This document shows, one piece after another, positions 16,671 to 24,478 of a stretch of 39,065 nt of DNA; position 1 is the first letter of the stretch, and each line of letters begins with the position of its first letter. The stretch comes from Fidelibacterota bacterium (GTDB lineage: Bacteria; Fidelibacterota; UBA8477; JABMPR01). The notes beneath the pieces were generated by a model that saw only the letters and a program-made list of their open reading frames with translations, was not told where the DNA came from and searched no databases. The DNA is taken from assembly GCA_021736185.1 (NCBI GenBank), contig JAIPGJ010000014.1, positions 1-39,065 of the forward strand, given 5' to 3'. Made by a program: the position numbers and the translations under genes.

Positions 16671-17695
16671 TAATTAACTCCGCTTTCACCAAGAGTATCA
16701 TCAAGAAGCGCATTTTGTTTTTGATAGGCCTTCCATCTGAGTTCAAGACGGGGGCTTATAAATAAAGCCACTGCGACGACAGGGAGGGCTCCCATGATAT
16801 CTACCACATAATGGTATCTCAGATACACGGTGGCAAGAGGCAGGGAAATAGCCAGGGGCAGCTGAATCCAGAAAAAAGTCCGATGATACCGCCAGGCCAT
16901 GATCATGGTGAGTAATACGATGGCATTGTGCATGGAAGGGAAGGCATCCCGGACACGGTGAGGAGCCATATCCACGATGCTGCGGGTGAGCCCTGAAATA
17001 ATTGATGTATCCTTCCAGATATCCGTATGATAGAGCTTAGAAATCACCAGATAGGGTGATGAGGCAGGAAAAATAATATAACTGACAAAACCAATAAAAT
17101 AGCTGATCATCATGGTGAGCATCAGGATTCTAAATTCTCGGTATTGCTGTTTACGATAAAGAATGACCAGGAGAATGAGCGTCATGACATAATAATTTAT
17201 ATAGGTCAATGCGAACCAATCTGTTAATCGTGGATGGTAAAATTGTTCAGCCCAGACAGACGGTTGGATTCCAAAAAGTTTTCCATCTAGGGTTGCCAGT
17301 ATATGGTGGATGTCCTGGGGATGGATGATAAAAATGGCATCCTGAATATTGAAATAAATGATCAGAATGAAGATAAAGGGCATAAAATCCCGTATGATCT
17401 GGAAGCCCTTGTTTCTAGCCTGATAGAGAATCGAACGATAAAACAAAAAGGTGAAAAAAATGGAAACAAGAATGCGGGAAATATTCAAGGGAAGATTTTG
17501 CGCTTCTGGAAGTTGAATCACGTAAACATACAGGTTGGCGAAACTGGCAAAAAGGATCGTAAATGCAATCAGCCCAAGACCGATGAGCTCCTCAACGCGG
17601 AGAGCCTGCAGCAAGGTATTATTGATAATGAATCGCTCTTTCATTGGCCATAAAATAAGGTGTGGATTAACAATTCGTAGGTCAATTTTGCTCAT
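16667..17695 (-). CDS. PAP2/AUR1-like integral membrane phosphotransferase or phosphatase (paralogue 1)
   Basis: A 342-residue polytopic membrane protein (about six hydrophobic spans) with PAP2-superfamily active-site motifs in the arrangement of yeast Aur1/inositol-phosphorylceramide synthases: 'RDAFPSMHNA' (catalytic-type His256) and 'YLRYHYVVDI' (Arg293, His295/Asp299 region). Aur1-type enzymes move phosphoinositol from phosphatidylinositol to ceramide; other PAP2 proteins are lipid phosphatases. It is divergent from the inositol-phosphate synthase gene and clearly paralogous to the protein at 20317-21288, sharing 'SVWAEQFYHPRLTDW' and the 'REFRILMLTMM' block. The two copies may divide the roles of PI-phosphate phosphatase and headgroup transferase. 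An internal ATG at codon 18 is an alternative start. Confidence 0.8.
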   Translation of the reverse strand: MSKIDLRIVNPHLILWPMKERFIINNTLLQALRVEELIGLGLIAFTILFASFANLYVYVIQLPEAQNLPLNISRILVSIFFTFLFYRSILYQARNKGFQIIRDFMPFIFILIIYFNIQDAIFIIHPQDIHHILATLDGKLFGIQPSVWAEQFYHPRLTDWFALTYINYYVMTLILLVILYRKQQYREFRILMLTMMISYFIGFVSYIIFPASSPYLVISKLYHTDIWKDTSIISGLTRSIVDMAPHRVRDAFPSMHNAIVLLTMIMAWRYHRTFFWIQLPLAISLPLATVYLRYHYVVDIMGALPVVAVALFISPRLELRWKAYQKQNALLDDTLGESGVNY

Positions 17696-17852
17696 CTGAG
17701 GAGATATTATAAAGTCCCCACCTTACGAGGATTTTCATAAGTTGTACCACCCCTGACAATCCAAGGATAAATGGACCAATCCATGCCTTGAACTGGCGGG
17801 GAGTAAGTTTAAATTTTTACCATTATTGTTCATAGAAATCTATTGATAGAGT

Positions 17853-17869
17853 GAGAGGAGTATTTTGTG
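17853..17869 (+). promoter_or_regulatory. Ribosome-binding site fixing a GTG start for the inositol-phosphate synthase
   Basis: GAGAGGAG ends at 17860, six bases before the GTG at 17867. This supports the GTG start of the following gene. The 171-base divergent gap to the PAP2-like gene must hold promoters for both directions, but no convincing -10/-35 pair was identified. Confidence 0.7.
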
Positions 17870-19177
17870 GATACAAAAGCACCAGAGGGGAAACTGGGAG
17901 TACTAATCCCCGGATTAGGGGCCGTATCAACGACATTCATAGCCGGTGTTCATGCCATTATTAGCGGACACTCCGCTCCCATTGGAAGTGTCACTCAAAT
18001 GGGGACCATTCGTCTGGGAAAGCGGACAGAAAACCGCAGCCCCAAAATAAAAGACTTTGTACCTCTTGCCAAATTGGAGGATCTGGTTTTCGGAGCCTGG
18101 GATATTTTCGAAGACGATGGATATCAAGCTGCCTCGAGGGCTCAGGTGTTGACACCTCAGGATCTGGAAATGGCACGACCCGCTTTGGAATTGGTCAAAC
18201 CCATGAAAGCCGTTTTTGACCGGGCCTATGTAAAAAATCTGGATGGTGTACACAAAAAATCTGCTCCCAATAAAATGCTCCTCGCAGAAATGCTCATGGA
18301 TGATATAAAATCATTCAGAGCGACAAATAAGACAAGTCGCGAAGTCATGATCTGGTGTGCCAGCACAGAAGCCTATCTGGAACCCTCAGACATTCACAGC
18401 AGCCTGGAAAAATTTGAAGCTGCCCTGCTTGATAACGACCCACTGATTGCTCCAAGTATGATTTATGCCTATGCCGCCTTGAAAAGTGGCGTACCCTTTC
18501 TCATGGGGGCTCCCAACCTGACCGTTGACATCCCGGCCATTCAGGAACTGGCCATGGCCCAGGGTCTACCCATTGCGGGAAAAGACTTCAAAACAGGACA
18601 AACCCTGATGAAAACCATTCTGGCGCCAGGATTAAAATCTAGAATGCTGGGTGTTGAGGGCTGGTTTTCTACCAACATTCTGGGGAATCGGGATGGCGAA
18701 GTCCTGGATGATCCCATGTCCTTTAAATCCAAAGAAGTCTCGAAAAAGGGAGCTCTCGATTACATCCTCCAGCCTGAAACTTACCCGGAACTCTACAAGG
18801 ATCTTTATCATAAGGTCAGAATCAATTATTATCCGCCCCGTGGTGATGCCAAAGAAGGCTGGGATAATATCGATATTTTCGGCTGGATGGGCTATAAAAT
18901 GCAAATCAAGATTGATTTTCTCTGTCGCGACTCCATTCTGGCTGCCCCTATTGTTCTGGATCTGGTCTTATTCGCTGATCTGGCTCATCGCAGCAAGATG
19001 CGTGGTATTCAGGAGTGGTTATCCTTCTATTTCAAAGCACCTATGGTTGGCCCCGGACTTTACCCTGAACATGATATCTTTATTCAACTCACCAAATTAA
19101 AGAATACTCTGCGCTGGATGATGGGAGAGGAACTTATAACCCATGTGGGGCATGAATATTATGATAGCTACGAATAG
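17867..19177 (+). CDS. ino1: myo-inositol-1(3)-phosphate synthase
   Basis: A 436-residue protein of the Ino1/MIPS family, which uses NAD to convert glucose-6-phosphate to inositol-3-phosphate, the first committed step of inositol lipid synthesis. The NAD-binding loop is 'IPGLGAVSTTFIAG' (14-27). The catalytic segment 'AGKDFKTGQTLMKT' (237-250) holds conserved lysines, followed by 'STNILGNRDGEVL' and 'KVRINYYPPRGDAKEGWDNI'. The length is intermediate between the short actinobacterial/archaeal forms and eukaryotic ones. It heads a plus-strand run with the CDP-alcohol phosphatidyltransferase (14-base gap), a small membrane protein and a PAP2-like gene, the gene set expected for phosphatidylinositol synthesis and onward transfer. 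Confidence 0.93.
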   Translation: MDTKAPEGKLGVLIPGLGAVSTTFIAGVHAIISGHSAPIGSVTQMGTIRLGKRTENRSPKIKDFVPLAKLEDLVFGAWDIFEDDGYQAASRAQVLTPQDLEMARPALELVKPMKAVFDRAYVKNLDGVHKKSAPNKMLLAEMLMDDIKSFRATNKTSREVMIWCASTEAYLEPSDIHSSLEKFEAALLDNDPLIAPSMIYAYAALKSGVPFLMGAPNLTVDIPAIQELAMAQGLPIAGKDFKTGQTLMKTILAPGLKSRMLGVEGWFSTNILGNRDGEVLDDPMSFKSKEVSKKGALDYILQPETYPELYKDLYHKVRINYYPPRGDAKEGWDNIDIFGWMGYKMQIKIDFLCRDSILAAPIVLDLVLFADLAHRSKMRGIQEWLSFYFKAPMVGPGLYPEHDIFIQLTKLKNTLRWMMGEELITHVGHEYYDSYE

Positions 19178-19191
19178 AACGGTGATCTGCT

Positions 19192-19812
19192 ATGCTTAAT
19201 CGTCATCACTTGGTTGAGGGTTATTATAAACTGATAAAAAACATCGTTTCACATTCACCCCTGGCCGGAATGAACCCCAATTCAATTTCCTTAACGGCTT
19301 CCATCATTGGTGTTGTAGCTGCCTTTTTTTTCCTCATTGGGCATAGTGCTATAGCAGGGATTTTTCTGTTACTCAGCGGAATTCTGGATACCCTTGACGG
19401 AACCGTAGCCCGGCTTGGCGAACGTGCCAGTAAATTTGGAGCCGTATTGGACTCCAGCCTGGACCGTTATGTTGAGATGTTTGTTTTTATGGGAATCACT
19501 TACCATTTTAAGGACAGTCCCATGTTCTTCTGGTCATTCCTGGCCATTATGGGATCCATGATGGTGAGTTATATTCGAGCGAGAGCTCAATCCCTGGGAG
19601 TCCAGGAACTGGTTGGCTTCATGCAGCGCTTTGAACGATTTGTGATTCTTGCTGCGGGAGCCATTTTTAATGCCTGGGGTGTGGGATATTTCGGATCTGA
19701 AATTGTGTTGGAGATCGCTATTATCTTTTTAGCTCTGGGTACCAATTACACGGCCTACCAGCGTTTGATGATCGTAAAAAAAGTTGAGGAAGAACCAGCT
19801 GATCCCTCCTAA
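19192..19812 (+). CDS. CDP-alcohol phosphatidyltransferase, probable phosphatidylinositol-phosphate synthase
   Basis: A 206-residue membrane protein with the full CDP-alcohol phosphotransferase signature: Asp-x2-Asp-Gly-x2-Ala-Arg in 'LDTLDGTVAR', then eight residues, Gly, three residues, Asp, three residues, Asp ('GAVLDSSLD'). 'SYIRARAQSLG' further on resembles the basic segment that binds the inositol-phosphate headgroup in mycobacterial and archaeal PI-phosphate synthases. Directly after the inositol-phosphate synthase gene, it most likely joins CDP-diacylglycerol to inositol-3-phosphate, giving phosphatidylinositol phosphate. PG-phosphate synthase is the alternative by family alone; context argues against it. 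Its 3' end overlaps the next gene by 29 bases. Confidence 0.88.
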   Translation: MLNRHHLVEGYYKLIKNIVSHSPLAGMNPNSISLTASIIGVVAAFFFLIGHSAIAGIFLLLSGILDTLDGTVARLGERASKFGAVLDSSLDRYVEMFVFMGITYHFKDSPMFFWSFLAIMGSMMVSYIRARAQSLGVQELVGFMQRFERFVILAAGAIFNAWGVGYFGSEIVLEIAIIFLALGTNYTAYQRLMIVKKVEEEPADPS

Positions 19813-20278
19813 AATTCTGGCACTATTCCCCCTGCTTCTGGCCCAATACACTCTGGGAAAAAAAGCCTCCTTTCCTTTGGGCCTTCTTATGGGTTTCAAT
19901 GTCTGGGAAATTGGTTTAGTTGTTATCCTCTCCGACTTTATCCTCATGGCTGTCATCGATCACATTTTTGATTTGTCCTTTGAGAAGTTCAAGTGGGCGA
20001 ATTATTTGCGGGAAAGAGCTGAAAGAATTCAGATACGCATGGGCAATCGGAAATGGACCGCAGCCCTGATGAGCATTGGCTGGCTGGGTCCTTTTATTAT
20101 CACATCGGTGCCCTTCGCCGGTGGAGTATGGACAGGAATATCACTGGCCAGGGTGATGAATCTTTCAAAGAGACAGACCCAACTTGCAGTGGGGTTTGGT
20201 GTCATAATAGGATGCCTGGTATTTGTTTTGGCCGCATTGGGAATCTTAAGCCTGGTGGATATTGCTGAAATAGGATAG
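19784..20278 (+). CDS. Small integral membrane protein ('small multidrug export' family, PF06695-like)
   Basis: A protein of about 164 residues with four or five hydrophobic segments and 'WLGPFIITSVPFAGGVWTG' in its middle, a Pro/Gly-rich re-entrant-looking segment that recalls the family named small multidrug export proteins and, more distantly, DedA-type proteins. Transport of drugs has not been shown for most members. The start is a TTG inside the end of the preceding phosphatidyltransferase gene, so expression is probably coupled; a slightly later start is possible. Placement between the phosphatidyltransferase and the second PAP2-like gene suggests a job with the same lipids (movement across the membrane, or an accessory to the synthase), but no catalytic residues are recognised. 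Confidence 0.6.
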   Translation: MRKNQLIPPKILALFPLLLAQYTLGKKASFPLGLLMGFNVWEIGLVVILSDFILMAVIDHIFDLSFEKFKWANYLRERAERIQIRMGNRKWTAALMSIGWLGPFIITSVPFAGGVWTGISLARVMNLSKRQTQLAVGFGVIIGCLVFVLAALGILSLVDIAEIG

Positions 20279-20316
20279 GAATGGATGGAGTACGTGATAG
20301 CTGGAGATAGGAAAGC

Positions 20317-21288
20317 ATGAGAACCTGGATACGACGGATACAAAGTTTACGAATTGAAGAAATCATTTTTCTGGTATTTCTGATCCCGTCCATACTGATC
20401 ACCATCAGAGCCAACTGGTATTTTTATACGGCCGTGGGTGAAAATTCAAAAAAGATTGAGGGCGGCATCGCTCGCATCATCGTCACCCTGATATTAATGG
20501 TGATTTTTTATTGGTTTCTGTGGTTTCGTCCAGACAAGAGACTCTTTAAATTTATCCGTGAAGTTGCTCCATTTATTTTCGCGATTGCCATCTATACCAA
20601 CCTCCATGATACGATTCATTTTGTCAATCCCCACGATGTTCATTTTCAGCTGAACGCCATTGATGAATGGATGTTTGGTGTTTCACCAACGGTATGGGCC
20701 GAACAGTTCTATCGTCCCTGGCTGACGGACTGGCTATCCTTCGCTTATATGAATTATTTCTGGATCACCGTCATCCTGGTGCTTTATATGTATTATCGGG
20801 GTGAGAAGCGAGAGTTTAGAACCGTGATGCTGACCATGATGCTCTCATATTATGGTGGTTATATGTTATATATCCTCTTTCCAGCGGCTCCCCCGCGTCT
20901 GGCCTTAGCACCGCTCTATAGCATCAATATTTTTAAGGGGACTTCTCTTATTTCAGACAGTGCCCGCGCCATGGTCAATATCAGTGCCTCCTCAGCCAGA
21001 GGGGCTTTTCCATCATTGCATTGCGCCATTACCTTTCTCACACTGGGTATGGCCTGGCGTTTCCACAAAAGGCTCTTTTGGATATTCCTGCCCATTGGTG
21101 TGTCACTCATCGTGGCCACAGTCTATCTGCGACACCATTATGTTGTAGATATCTTTGCAGGTCTTTTGCTCTGTGCAGCCGTCTGGTACATCACACCGTA
21201 TATTGATAGCAAATGGCGTAATTATCAGGCAAAAAAAGGGATCATAACGAAGAGTCCACCTGTCTTGGCTCCTGGTGCAAAGGCTTAA
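20317..21288 (+). CDS. PAP2/AUR1-like integral membrane phosphotransferase or phosphatase (paralogue 2)
   Basis: A 323-residue polytopic protein with 'RGAFPSLHCAITFL' (FPSLH 231-235, His235) and 'VYLRHHYVVDIFAG' (Arg272, His274, Asp278), the C2 and C3 motifs of PAP2/Aur1-type enzymes. 'NLHDTIHFVNPHDVHFQL' matches 'NIQDAIFIIHPQDIHHIL' in the divergent paralogue at 16667-17695, as do the 'WAEQFYRPWLTDW' and 'REFRTVMLTMM' blocks. AGGA lies shortly before the ATG. As the last gene of the inositol-lipid run it is a candidate inositol-phosphorylceramide synthase or PI-phosphate phosphatase; the sequence cannot decide which. The nearby sphingosine-phosphate lyase makes a sphingolipid acceptor plausible. 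Confidence 0.82.
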   Translation: MRTWIRRIQSLRIEEIIFLVFLIPSILITIRANWYFYTAVGENSKKIEGGIARIIVTLILMVIFYWFLWFRPDKRLFKFIREVAPFIFAIAIYTNLHDTIHFVNPHDVHFQLNAIDEWMFGVSPTVWAEQFYRPWLTDWLSFAYMNYFWITVILVLYMYYRGEKREFRTVMLTMMLSYYGGYMLYILFPAAPPRLALAPLYSINIFKGTSLISDSARAMVNISASSARGAFPSLHCAITFLTLGMAWRFHKRLFWIFLPIGVSLIVATVYLRHHYVVDIFAGLLLCAAVWYITPYIDSKWRNYQAKKGIITKSPPVLAPGAKA

Positions 21289-21340
21289 TCCCAAGAGGTT
21301 CACAGCACAGCATTATTATTCGTCTTAAGCTTCGAACTAG

Positions 21341-21346
21341 TATAAT
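21341..21346 (+). promoter_or_regulatory. TATAAT -10-like box just before the DA1-like gene
   Basis: A perfect TATAAT is 8 bases from the ATG at 21355. If it is used, transcription would begin only a few bases before the start codon, giving a nearly leaderless mRNA; no Shine-Dalgarno sequence is seen before that ATG, which agrees. No good -35 box was found. Confidence 0.35.
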
Positions 21347-21354
21347 ATTTAAGC

Positions 21355-22329
21355 ATGCAGCGATTATTCATCAGTACTATCCTTTTCCTCACTCTATTGA
21401 CGGGCATCATCCTGGCCGGGCAACCCAGATGCAGTTACTGTAATAAACCGATCAAAGGCAATTATCTCAATGTGGATGGTAAAGCCTACCATGAAGCCTG
21501 CTACCGGGACCACGTCCAACCGAGGTGTGCCTATTGCGACAAGGTGATTGATGGAAAATATGCCCAACAGGATAAGAACATGTATCACCCCCAGTGCTAC
21601 ACGGACCACATCCTGCCCAAGTGTGATATTTGTGGTCAGCCACTCCAGGGTGCTTATTACACCGATTTCTGGGGCAATTCATTTCACGCCAGCCATTCCT
21701 CTGAATTGCCAGAATGTAATAGCTGTGGCCGACTGATCTGCGAGAGTTTAACTGGCGGTGGCTATACCCTCGATGATGGGCGTCATCTTTGCCGTATCTG
21801 TAATGAAACGGCTGTAACAGATGATTTTCTCCTGGAAGCCTCACGGAGTTATGTGCGCAGATTACTGGTATCCCAGGGGATAAATAACTTGCCTGATGAA
21901 ATCCCCATTACTCTGGTAGATCGAGATGAGTTGAAGCGACTCTCCATCTACTACTCTGAGGCCATGCACGGCTTCACCGATCATAACATTCAGACTCAGA
22001 ACGGTCGCGTCATCTCAAAAGACAGTCACATCTACATCCTCTCCCATTTACCCTTGATTATGTTTCGAGCGGTGCTGGCCCATGAAATGATGCATGTTTA
22101 TCTGTTTGAAAGGAATCTTGATTTAAGATCCGATATTCGAGAAGGATTCTGCAACCTGGGGAGTGAACTGGTTTACCAGGACAACCCCTCTGAGTATGCT
22201 GAATTCCGCCTGCTAAATATGTCCAAAAGTCAGGATCCAGATTACGGTGTTGGTTATCGCAAAATGTCCAGGCTGCTGGAGCGAAGAGGCTGGAGATACC
22301 TGCTTGAGTCCCTGGATGAAATTGACTGA
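21355..22329 (+). CDS. Secreted LIM-like zinc-finger protein with DA1-type metallopeptidase domain
   Basis: A 324-residue protein. Residues 1-21 form a signal peptide. Three zinc-finger units follow with an exact 32-residue period: C26-x2-C29-x16-H46-x2-C49, C58-x2-C61-x16-H78-x2-C81, and C90-x2-C93-x16-H-x3-H at 110-114. Two more CxxC pairs are at 121/124 and 146/149. This is LIM-like, although the gap between finger halves is longer than in classical LIM. The C-terminal half matches the peptidase domain of plant DA1: 'VDRDELKRL', 'LPLIMFRAVLAHEMMHVYL' with zinc-ligand motif H243-E244-x2-H247, and Glu263 in 'REGFCNLGSELVY' as likely third ligand. Plant DA1 is a cytosolic ubiquitin-activated peptidase; here the protein is exported. 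The substrate is unknown. Confidence 0.85.
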   Translation: MQRLFISTILFLTLLTGIILAGQPRCSYCNKPIKGNYLNVDGKAYHEACYRDHVQPRCAYCDKVIDGKYAQQDKNMYHPQCYTDHILPKCDICGQPLQGAYYTDFWGNSFHASHSSELPECNSCGRLICESLTGGGYTLDDGRHLCRICNETAVTDDFLLEASRSYVRRLLVSQGINNLPDEIPITLVDRDELKRLSIYYSEAMHGFTDHNIQTQNGRVISKDSHIYILSHLPLIMFRAVLAHEMMHVYLFERNLDLRSDIREGFCNLGSELVYQDNPSEYAEFRLLNMSKSQDPDYGVGYRKMSRLLERRGWRYLLESLDEID

Positions 22330-22530
22330 TCCCCGTTTGCCCTGAAAACAGACTGCCCATACACAACAATTGTCAATCATCTTGCAATCTTAATCTTCAG
22401 TTTTTAGATTTACACCCTATAAAAAATTTTGGGTCTGTTTCGCATTGAATTCCTTGCTCGTCATCCAATTCTTGATCTCGCCTATGTAAAAAAAATGTAG
22501 ATATCTATAACCAACTAACGGGGAGAGAAA

Positions 22531-24135
22531 ATGAAGTTTACAAAAGTTGTAATCATCATTCTGGCCGCCTTGCTGCTGTTTGGGTGTGCCAAGGTGATGT
22601 TGAAAGCCGGAGGTCTGGTAGCAGGGTTCATGCAGGAAAAGACAGGTGATGTCTCAGATGCCACGGCCTTTATCAAGTTGAATAATGTTAACCGGGGACG
22701 TCCCTGGACGGCTGTGGAAATCGAATACCTTACAGACAAGGGCTGGGATCTGGAACCCACTCCCAGCAACACCTGGATCATGTTCTCAAGGGGGATGAAA
22801 TTCCTGGAGATTGATGGGTCAGTGACTTGTAATGGTGCCCCTATGAAGTTTTACGGAAATGGTATGTATTTGAGTAAACAGGATGTGAAGCCAGGTGCCA
22901 CATACGCCTTTGAGATTAATGGCTCAGCAGGTGCTCCAGTCCAATTTACAGAAACCTATTATGGTGAAAAAATCACCATCACAAAACCAGCAGAGGGTGA
23001 TGAGGTTGATCTCTCAAAAGGCTTCCAGTTAGAATGGACGCCGGGAGCTGACACCTCTAAGATTATCAAGCTCTCTATGTTGCTGACCCAAATTGGTTTG
23101 CAAAATGTATTGCCAATCTATTTAATGGAAGATGATGGTTCCGAATTTATTTCTCCTGAAATATTAGGAGAAAGTATAGGCCCAGCTCAAAAATTTCAAG
23201 CTGGCCCCAACATGATCATGCTGGAACGACATAAAGATGTGGTTCGTAATATCATGAATGGTGATGTGGTTGTCAGTTCTGTCGATACTGATGTTATTCA
23301 AGTTACAGTAACCGGGAGTGTTAAAAGTGCCCATGGGGATAACAATCCATACATCCCAGCTATAGCCGAAACAGTTGGTGATGTGACCGTCACAATCGCG
23401 CCAACCAGAGCAGTATATAATCCTGGCTCAGGTGCCCTTGCTGATATCAGTAAAATCAAAAAGATTGGATTGAGTTCTTTCGTTTTCCGAGGGAAAACAG
23501 AGCTGACAAAAGTTAAGGAGACTTCAACAACTATCACCACCACAACCTGGGGCTATGATTTTGGAGTTCCTACGCTGACCAGACTGGCAGATAATATGGC
23601 TGATGATTTTATGGTGACTTTAACCAAAGGATTTAAAGCGGAAGAAGTTCCCAAGGAGGCTTTTATCAATAATCCTTCCTACAAACGCATGGCGTCGGGT
23701 ACAGGAACATCAGGTCCCTATAACTTCTTTGTGACCGCGAGGAATCTGGCCAATTTTGATATGTGGGAAAATTATAAGGTCAAATTTGGTGGCTTGGAAT
23801 CATGGTACTATGACATGATAAAATCCTCAGGTGCAGACGCCCTGGCAGAGTGCTACATCAAAGCCCAACGCATAGAGCCAGAGGAAGGGGCTTCAGGAAG
23901 CACTTTTACCTTTAATGTGACTATCTCAGTGGCCTTTAAAGCATATCAAGGTAATATTGTCATGGCTAGCTACATTCCCGGAGCTAATGCAGTATATAAA
24001 TCTGAGACACTGGAAATCACAAAAGATACCACCTATGAGGAATTCCTCAAGGCGTTCAAGGTCGAAAATTTTATGCTGGCCTATGCTACGGCGCTTGACA
24101 AGTGGGTTGATGCCTATAACACCCTTGAAATTTGA
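22531..24135 (+). CDS. Large lipoprotein of unknown function
   Basis: A 534-residue protein with a lipoprotein signal ending 'LLLFGC' (lipid Cys19). I do not recognise the family. Residues about 150-290 contain 'ITKPAEGDEVDLSKGFQLEW', which looks like an Ig-like or FnIII-like beta domain. The rest is mixed alpha/beta with a Thr-rich patch ('STTITTTTWGYDF') and a C-terminal section rich in aromatic residues. A good ribosome-binding site (GGGGAGAG) precedes the ATG. It is single-gene by spacing, with about 200 bases upstream and a strong terminator downstream. Surface or periplasmic location is inferred from the lipobox. Confidence 0.75.
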   Translation: MKFTKVVIIILAALLLFGCAKVMLKAGGLVAGFMQEKTGDVSDATAFIKLNNVNRGRPWTAVEIEYLTDKGWDLEPTPSNTWIMFSRGMKFLEIDGSVTCNGAPMKFYGNGMYLSKQDVKPGATYAFEINGSAGAPVQFTETYYGEKITITKPAEGDEVDLSKGFQLEWTPGADTSKIIKLSMLLTQIGLQNVLPIYLMEDDGSEFISPEILGESIGPAQKFQAGPNMIMLERHKDVVRNIMNGDVVVSSVDTDVIQVTVTGSVKSAHGDNNPYIPAIAETVGDVTVTIAPTRAVYNPGSGALADISKIKKIGLSSFVFRGKTELTKVKETSTTITTTTWGYDFGVPTLTRLADNMADDFMVTLTKGFKAEEVPKEAFINNPSYKRMASGTGTSGPYNFFVTARNLANFDMWENYKVKFGGLESWYYDMIKSSGADALAECYIKAQRIEPEEGASGSTFTFNVTISVAFKAYQGNIVMASYIPGANAVYKSETLEITKDTTYEEFLKAFKVENFMLAYATALDKWVDAYNTLEI

Positions 24136-24159
24136 TAGCAGTCCTATATAGCTAGAAAT

Positions 24160-24191
24160 AAAAAAACCCGATCAATTGATCGGGTTTTTTT
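24160..24191. terminator. Bidirectional intrinsic terminator
   Basis: A perfect palindrome CCCGATC-AATT-GATCGGG (24167-24184) is flanked by a run of A on the left and a run of seven T on the right (24185-24191). It can stop transcription of the lipoprotein gene on the plus strand and of the tRNA-Glu unit on the minus strand, whose 3' end is only 2 bases away. Confidence 0.88.
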
Positions 24192-24192
24192 G

Positions 24193-24264
24193 TGACTCCT
24201 AGGAGAATTGAACTCCTGTTGCGAGAATGAAAATCTCGAGTCCTAACCACTAGACGAAGGAGCC
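24193..24264 (-). tRNA. tRNA-Glu (anticodon TTC)
   Basis: The minus strand folds into a cloverleaf: acceptor GGCTCCT paired with AGGAGTC, D arm GTCT/GGAC, anticodon stem CGAGA/TCTCG with loop TTTTCAT (anticodon TTC at 24229-24231), and T arm AGGAG/CTCCT with loop TTCAATT. The discriminator base is A. The CCA tail is not encoded (the next bases are CAA), so it must be added by a nucleotidyltransferase. Confidence 0.94.
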
Positions 24265-24329
24265 GACTTTCAAATTGCCGCGAAACTATCATGATTCAAA
24301 CGAATCACAAATGGAATTTCGCTGGCGAA

Positions 24330-24405
24330 TGGGGTGAACGGTCGGGCTTGAACCGACGACCACGCGGACCACAACCGCGCGCTCTACCAACTGAGCTACG
24401 CCCAC
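24330..24405 (-). tRNA. tRNA-His (anticodon GTG)
   Basis: The cloverleaf on the minus strand has acceptor GTGGGCG paired with CGTTCAC, anticodon loop TTGTGGT (anticodon GTG), and T arm GTCGG/CCGAC with loop TTCAAGC. The base before the acceptor is G (the G-1 needed by HisRS) and the discriminator is C. CCA follows in the genome, unlike in the tRNA-Glu 65 bases downstream. The two are probably one transcript. Confidence 0.94.
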
Positions 24406-24478
24406 CATGTACACTTTAAAAAAGCGGGTCAATATATACGGTTGGAAATGTTCCTCCAAACGCTTTTAATCCCATATT

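Noticed and set aside
21355-22329. Eukaryotic contamination because of the LIM-like fingers and DA1 domain
   Set aside because: The gene has a bacterial signal peptide, no introns, and is embedded among bacterial genes with matching composition.
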